A stretch of 64,000 nucleotides of DNA, taken from positions 86,001 through 150,000 of the forward strand of contig WPIO01000271.1 in assembly GCA_009760855.2 (NCBI GenBank). The letters run 5' to 3'. The translations under genes were made by a program, and so were the position numbers. Shown one piece after another: positions 60,308 to 64,000 of the stretch. Numbering within the stretch: position 1 is the first letter of the stretch; the number at the start of each line of letters is the position of its first letter. The notes under the pieces were generated by a model that saw only the letters and a list, made by a program, of their open reading frames with translations, made no database searches and had not been told where the DNA came from. Source of the stretch: Cristatella mucedo. Its lineage: Eukaryota > Bryozoa > Phylactolaemata > Cristatellidae.

Positions 60308-60368
60308 CGTCATTGACGCTCCGTCATTGATGCTCGAGGATTGATCACGTCATTGATGCTCGAGGAGG
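60308..60368 (+). repeat. Short direct repeats
   Basis: CGTCATTGATGCTCGAGGA occurs twice, and a third related CGTCATTGACGCTC precedes it; the units are separated by a few bases. Confidence 0.8.
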
Positions 60369-60424
60369 CTTCGCCGGCGCCCGGCATCGAGCAGCGATGC
60401 ATCAATGTATTTAAGGCTTAAATC

Positions 60425-60804
60425 CTTTGGAGACCGTGCATTTAGTTCGTATGCTCCCAAAGCCAGGGAAATCCCTCCCGACTTGCGTCAGAACATCCCC
60501 TGACCTGACCACATTTAAAAGGAACTTTAAAACACACCTATTTAGGACAGCATTTAGTGGGTCCCCGTGATTCGTCCTTCACGTGCTTATGCGTGCTGAC
60601 ACTGTGCATGCTGCCACTAACCACATTTGCATGCTGACCCTGTGCATGTCACCCCTAACCATGTTATTCATTTTGTTTGTTTATCAAGCATGATACTACT
60701 CACCATTCAATTGCATTTCCGTTTGCAGCAAAAGTAAAGCACCTAGTAAGAGATCAAGTTCTCTGAGGGCGTTTTATCAAGTGCATTATTATTATTATTA
60801 TAAG
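60425..60804 (+). mobile_element. LINE family A complete 3' end
   Basis: The best reference for the family's 3' end: polymerase end remnant (CGTATGCTCCCAAAGCCAGG), ATTTAGTGGGTCCCCGTGAT, histidine/leucine-rich stretch, then GCAGCAAAAGTAAAGCACCT, AGTAAGAGATCAAGTTCTCT, GAGGGCGTTTTATCAAGTGC and a clean (ATT)n tail at 60786-60801. Confidence 0.72.
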
Positions 60805-61142
60805 GCGTCATGTCGCTCACGTTTAGGCCCCTCTATTCCACACTTGCTCAGGCCTACTTAACCAAGCTATCTCCAAATCAGGCGTGGCCATCTACCGCGT
60901 GCTCGTTACTGAGCCTGAAGCATCACCAGCCGGCAGAGGGGGTACCTCCTGTGCTCCGGAGAAACCAGCGTCGACCCGCAAATGCTCAGACTGGCTTAGA
61001 CGTGCTTGGACTTGCTCAGATTTGCGCTCAGCCCCCCCCCACATAACCTCTCGCCAACTGCAGATTAGCTTATCCGTAATTTACGAAAGCGCATACGAAC
61101 CCAAGCAGCCATGCTTAGCTGCTGTTTTTGATCCAAAGTGCT

Positions 61143-61260
61143 CTTCATCGCACGAAGAATTCGATGAAGAATTCTTGCACGAAGAATTCGATGGACTCAG
61201 AGAATCTTCATCGCACGAAGAATTCAAAGAACTCAGAGAATCTTCATCGCACGAAGTGAT
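61143..61260 (+). repeat. Imperfect tandem repeat, acidic frame
   Basis: The module TCTTCATCGCACGAAGAATT recurs about three times with GATGGACTCAGAGAA or similar between. In frame it gives SSSHEEF..LRE repeats inside an open frame 60884-61348, otherwise without gene-like features. CACGAAG/CTTCGTG arms may form small hairpins. Confidence 0.75.
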
Positions 61261-62039
61261 GCTTCGCTTCGCTGCTCTTCTTATCGATAACAATGCGAGC
61301 TGCTCCTCGATGGTGGGCCTCTGTATCGCCCGCTGCAGCCACCAGTGACCATAAAAACCAAATTAAGTTCTCTAGACGTAAACATGAGCAGAAACGTATA
61401 ATCTCGTCGAAGTTAATCATCCGTCCAAGTGCCACTTCACTCATTATTAGTTAACTAGCGTTTCAAATTTTAATTCGAATAAAAAGCATTTAATATTTAA
61501 TATTCGAACTTAATACTGCGCTTCGAGCGCACTGCAAAGCTTTGCGTGTAATAGAGTTGCAATAGAGTTGCAAATATATAATATATTATAAATAATATTT
61601 ATTATATAATATATATATATATGTATATGAAATATAATATATATGTACTATATAATATATATATAAATATAGTGCAAATAAAGTTGCAATATTGGTTGAT
61701 TCGACAAATAACGAGGCAAACGGGGCAGCACCCCGAACTGCGATCCCCCAAAACCGAATGCCCTCAAATAAAGCTCGACGCCTCGCGTCCTGCCCTTCAA
61801 TGCCGGTCCGGCTTATGCCTCCATTCAACCACAACGGCATTTGCATTGCTCTTTCTGCAAATTGAGGCAACAGCCACCAGCGATGCAAATGGAAAACCCA
61901 CAAAGCACACTCGTCAGTAGAACAAGCAAAGATCGGCATTTTCATTTGGGTATCGACAGATGGTCCGAAGCGGCTATCGTGTAAGAGTGCAATTTGTGAT
62001 GAGAAGTTGACTGCTAGACTGCAGTCCAACCCACACAAT

Positions 62040-62950
62040 AGTAATAGTAATAATAATAATAATGCATTTGATATAGTGCCCTCAGAGAACCCTGTCTCTT
62101 TCTAGGCCAAATTCTGTCCCGGCACTTTACATAGACTTGAAGGAAACGATAGAAACTAATCTGTGAGATAAAATGAGTAATGCTGCCCATATCAGCACAC
62201 GCAGAGCAGTAACATTGAATGGGCAAGCAAATGCTACCAGGAGCAGGAGCAGGTTTTAGCTTTATCTACATGTCATCTAGTCAGGTGAGATTTTGTGATG
62301 CGACTTGTAAGTGAGATTCAGACTTAATGATCATAAAAACTGAAGATGCGGCCTCCAAAGAATTTGTGGTTGATTAGAGGTACTGCGAAGTGGAAAGAGC
62401 CACTGGAGCTAGTAGTTAAGATGGAATGACGGTAGTTACGATGGAAAGCATGAGAGACAAGTATTTCAGGTAGATAAGCTAGCTTAGCAAAAGGAAAGCA
62501 CCTGAAACTGACAGAAAAATTTGAAGTCGTGCGATAATTCTTGGGGAGGCGAGTCATTCCAGAGAGAGGTTTCCTAATGCGGATTTTACGACAGACGAGC
62601 CTAGCTGTGAATTTGCCCAGTCGACCAGTGTCTGATTGAACAGGCAGTAGAATATGAAGGCGAGAACTAAGGATACATGAACTCGGTGTGCAAATGTGTG
62701 GAATACTTCGCTGCTTTACCATTATGTAAGCATTTCATCGATTTCATTTTGAAATGCTACACAACTTAAGGAGGCCTGCACTGACTGCCTCTGGGGTGGT
62801 GTGGCTGTTCATCTAGTAAAATTCATTCGGAAAATGATGCCCAGATTCTCTACAGAGGATACAAGTGCAATTTTGGTTGAGCCTAAATCAAATGTTGCCT
62901 TCAAGTTTATCAGCGGTATTCAGCGTATCCTTTAATTTAAAGATGGTATT
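62040..62950 (-). mobile_element. LINE family A copy, degraded
   Basis: AATAATAATAATAATGCATT tail, CAGAGAACCCTGTCTCTTTC module, then a long diverged C-terminal frame (62324-62722, 132 codons) with TARLVCRKIRIRKPL, LAYLPEILVSH and FAVPLINHKFFG, which parallel NSAARLV, YLSELL and the KxFGxRxFS segment. To the right only nucleotide similarity remains. Confidence 0.6.
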
Positions 62951-63839
62951 TTTATCAATCAAAGCAAGAACGTTAGCTGGCATCTAAGCAGTGCTAACTT
63001 CAACGAGTTGAGACAGTGTGGAGTACTGACAAGATGAGAAGGATGAATGCACCAACATAGCCTGTCACAAGCATAACAATAAAGACTGTGTATGTGTTTG
63101 GCAATGACTTGAGCTAGATGAAGTAAGATTTAATAATGCGAACAAAAGGGAACAAGAGTAGTAGAAAACCCCGGAGAAAACCCTTAATCGAAAGTTAGTT
63201 TTACTCGCAAGTTTGTCCTTGAATTTCTGCGTGCCGCCGCCAGCTATGGTCGCTCTTACTCAGCCCTGCCAGAAGCTTGCTGGATTAGCTGATGTGCGAT
63301 AACTAACCTTTAAAGTTCGAAAGTTGTACACCTTCTCATTTGACCCTTGAATGGCATAGCCTTAATCCCAGTATTTAGCGAACCGTACGAAGCCGTTAAA
63401 GGTCACAATCTTTAGATCTGCCGCACTTAAATGTATCCCGTGTGTAATCAGAAAAAGTATTCCAATGCAATGTGTCATTTGGCGCACCCAAGTCGCGGAT
63501 TTGTATAGGGATTTGGATTGCCGAGGATGCTCGCATCGTTGTGGGACTTGTGTACGGGCGTACGTTTGGTTTTGTAAAGTGGGCCATCATCGCGTCACTT
63601 GCAGCCAAGGCATTCTGATTGAAGACCACTCCGTCAGATGTTCATTTTTCTCGAAAGACTGACCGTCACTTTTCGAGTCGGCATTGGTCGGTTGTTGTGA
63701 CCTTTGCAGCATAACTTAAGTGGTGGCTCTCCATAACCCTCGGGTAGCCGGTGCCTAGTTTGCCAAGAGTTTATCAGTTTATCAGTAGCTGTCACTCGTT
63801 GCAGCTAGAACAACCAGATGGAGAGGCAATGAGCTAGCC
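62951..63839. other. Nothing firmly recognised
   Basis: Minus frame 63396-63629 and plus frame 63465-63662 overlap; neither has a known motif or clear splice sites. Confidence 0.5.
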
Positions 63840-64000
63840 CTAGGTCGGAGCGAAGCCCGCGGACGCCGGAGCCGGTTGCTGGTGGTGGAGGCCGAGGGGA
63901 CTGTACGATGCAAGGGCAACACCTGCCCGGTGCTTGAACAACCGTGCTTCTTGCGCTCGACGAATTTCATCATCCAAAATGGAGCCTCGCGGCCTTGCCG
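63840..64000 (-). CDS. Candidate terminal exon, partial (runs off window)
   Basis: On the minus strand a 52-codon frame enters from the right edge and ends in TAG at 63840-63842. It reads SILDDEIRRAQEARLFKHRA, then GVALASYSPLGLHHQQPAP and ASAGFAPT. A charged helix followed by a Pro/Gln/Ala-rich C-terminus and a coding-like codon pattern make this the better of the three minus frames; a competing frame (MMKFVERKK..., stop near 63782) is Arg/Ser-rich and shadow-like. The rest of the gene lies beyond base 64000. No family was recognised. Confidence 0.38.
   Translation of the reverse strand, partial: ARPRGSILDDEIRRAQEARLFKHRAGVALASYSPLGLHHQQPAPASAGFAPT

Overview
The window is animal nuclear DNA, most likely from a non-vertebrate. 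Short exons with GT/AG junctions in matching phase are scattered among kilobases of non-coding DNA. The recognisable proteins are animal-specific: a PET-domain protein of the Testin/Limpet/LMCD1 group, and thrombospondin type-1 (TSP1) membrane proteins. The rest is L2/CR1-like LINE fragments, tRNA-derived SINEs and microsatellites. I cannot name the species or phylum. Almost every continuous open frame here is a shadow, a repeat or a broken transposon; the real genes appear only when exons are joined.

Left part (1-17 kb): three minus-strand exons (10112-10204, 7646-7865, 860-1099) join in phase. They encode the cysteine-rich N-terminus and PET domain of a Testin/Limpet-type protein; its LIM-domain exons would lie beyond base 1. 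The introns hold LINE and SINE pieces and a long CA tract. A plus-strand terminal-exon candidate sits at 15189-15448, and a possible minus-strand first exon at 16633-16734.

Middle (17-36 kb): no firmly supported gene. Repeats dominate: two LINE families (called A and B here), two tRNA-type SINE families, (GA)n/(TA)n tracts, and a GC-rich block around 24.5-26.2 kb with unresolved exon-like frames. A long family B LINE lies at about 32.6-34.65 kb.

Right part (36-64 kb): two tandem paralogous minus-strand genes, each with a 168-bp TSP1 exon (phase 1/1) and a final exon encoding a transmembrane segment plus cytoplasmic tail. Gene B is 39956-40123 + 37025-38166; gene A is 58245-58412 + 54697-55451. 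Their TSP1 domains and last ~45 tail residues are conserved (28 of 44 aligned tail positions identical by eye), while the middle of the tail is long, low-complexity and unalignable. I do not recognise this architecture as a named family; it is the best candidate in the window for something undescribed. Other features are a probable terminal-inverted-repeat transposon (48.0-48.7 kb), an 18-bp minisatellite with an open frame (54.0-54.2 kb), a dense palindrome cluster (60.0 kb), an acidic plus-strand exon candidate (59558-59814) and a minus-strand terminal-exon candidate running off the right edge (63840-64000).

Family A and one SINE family share the same 3' end with an (ATT)n-type tail, which suggests the LINE machinery mobilises the SINE.
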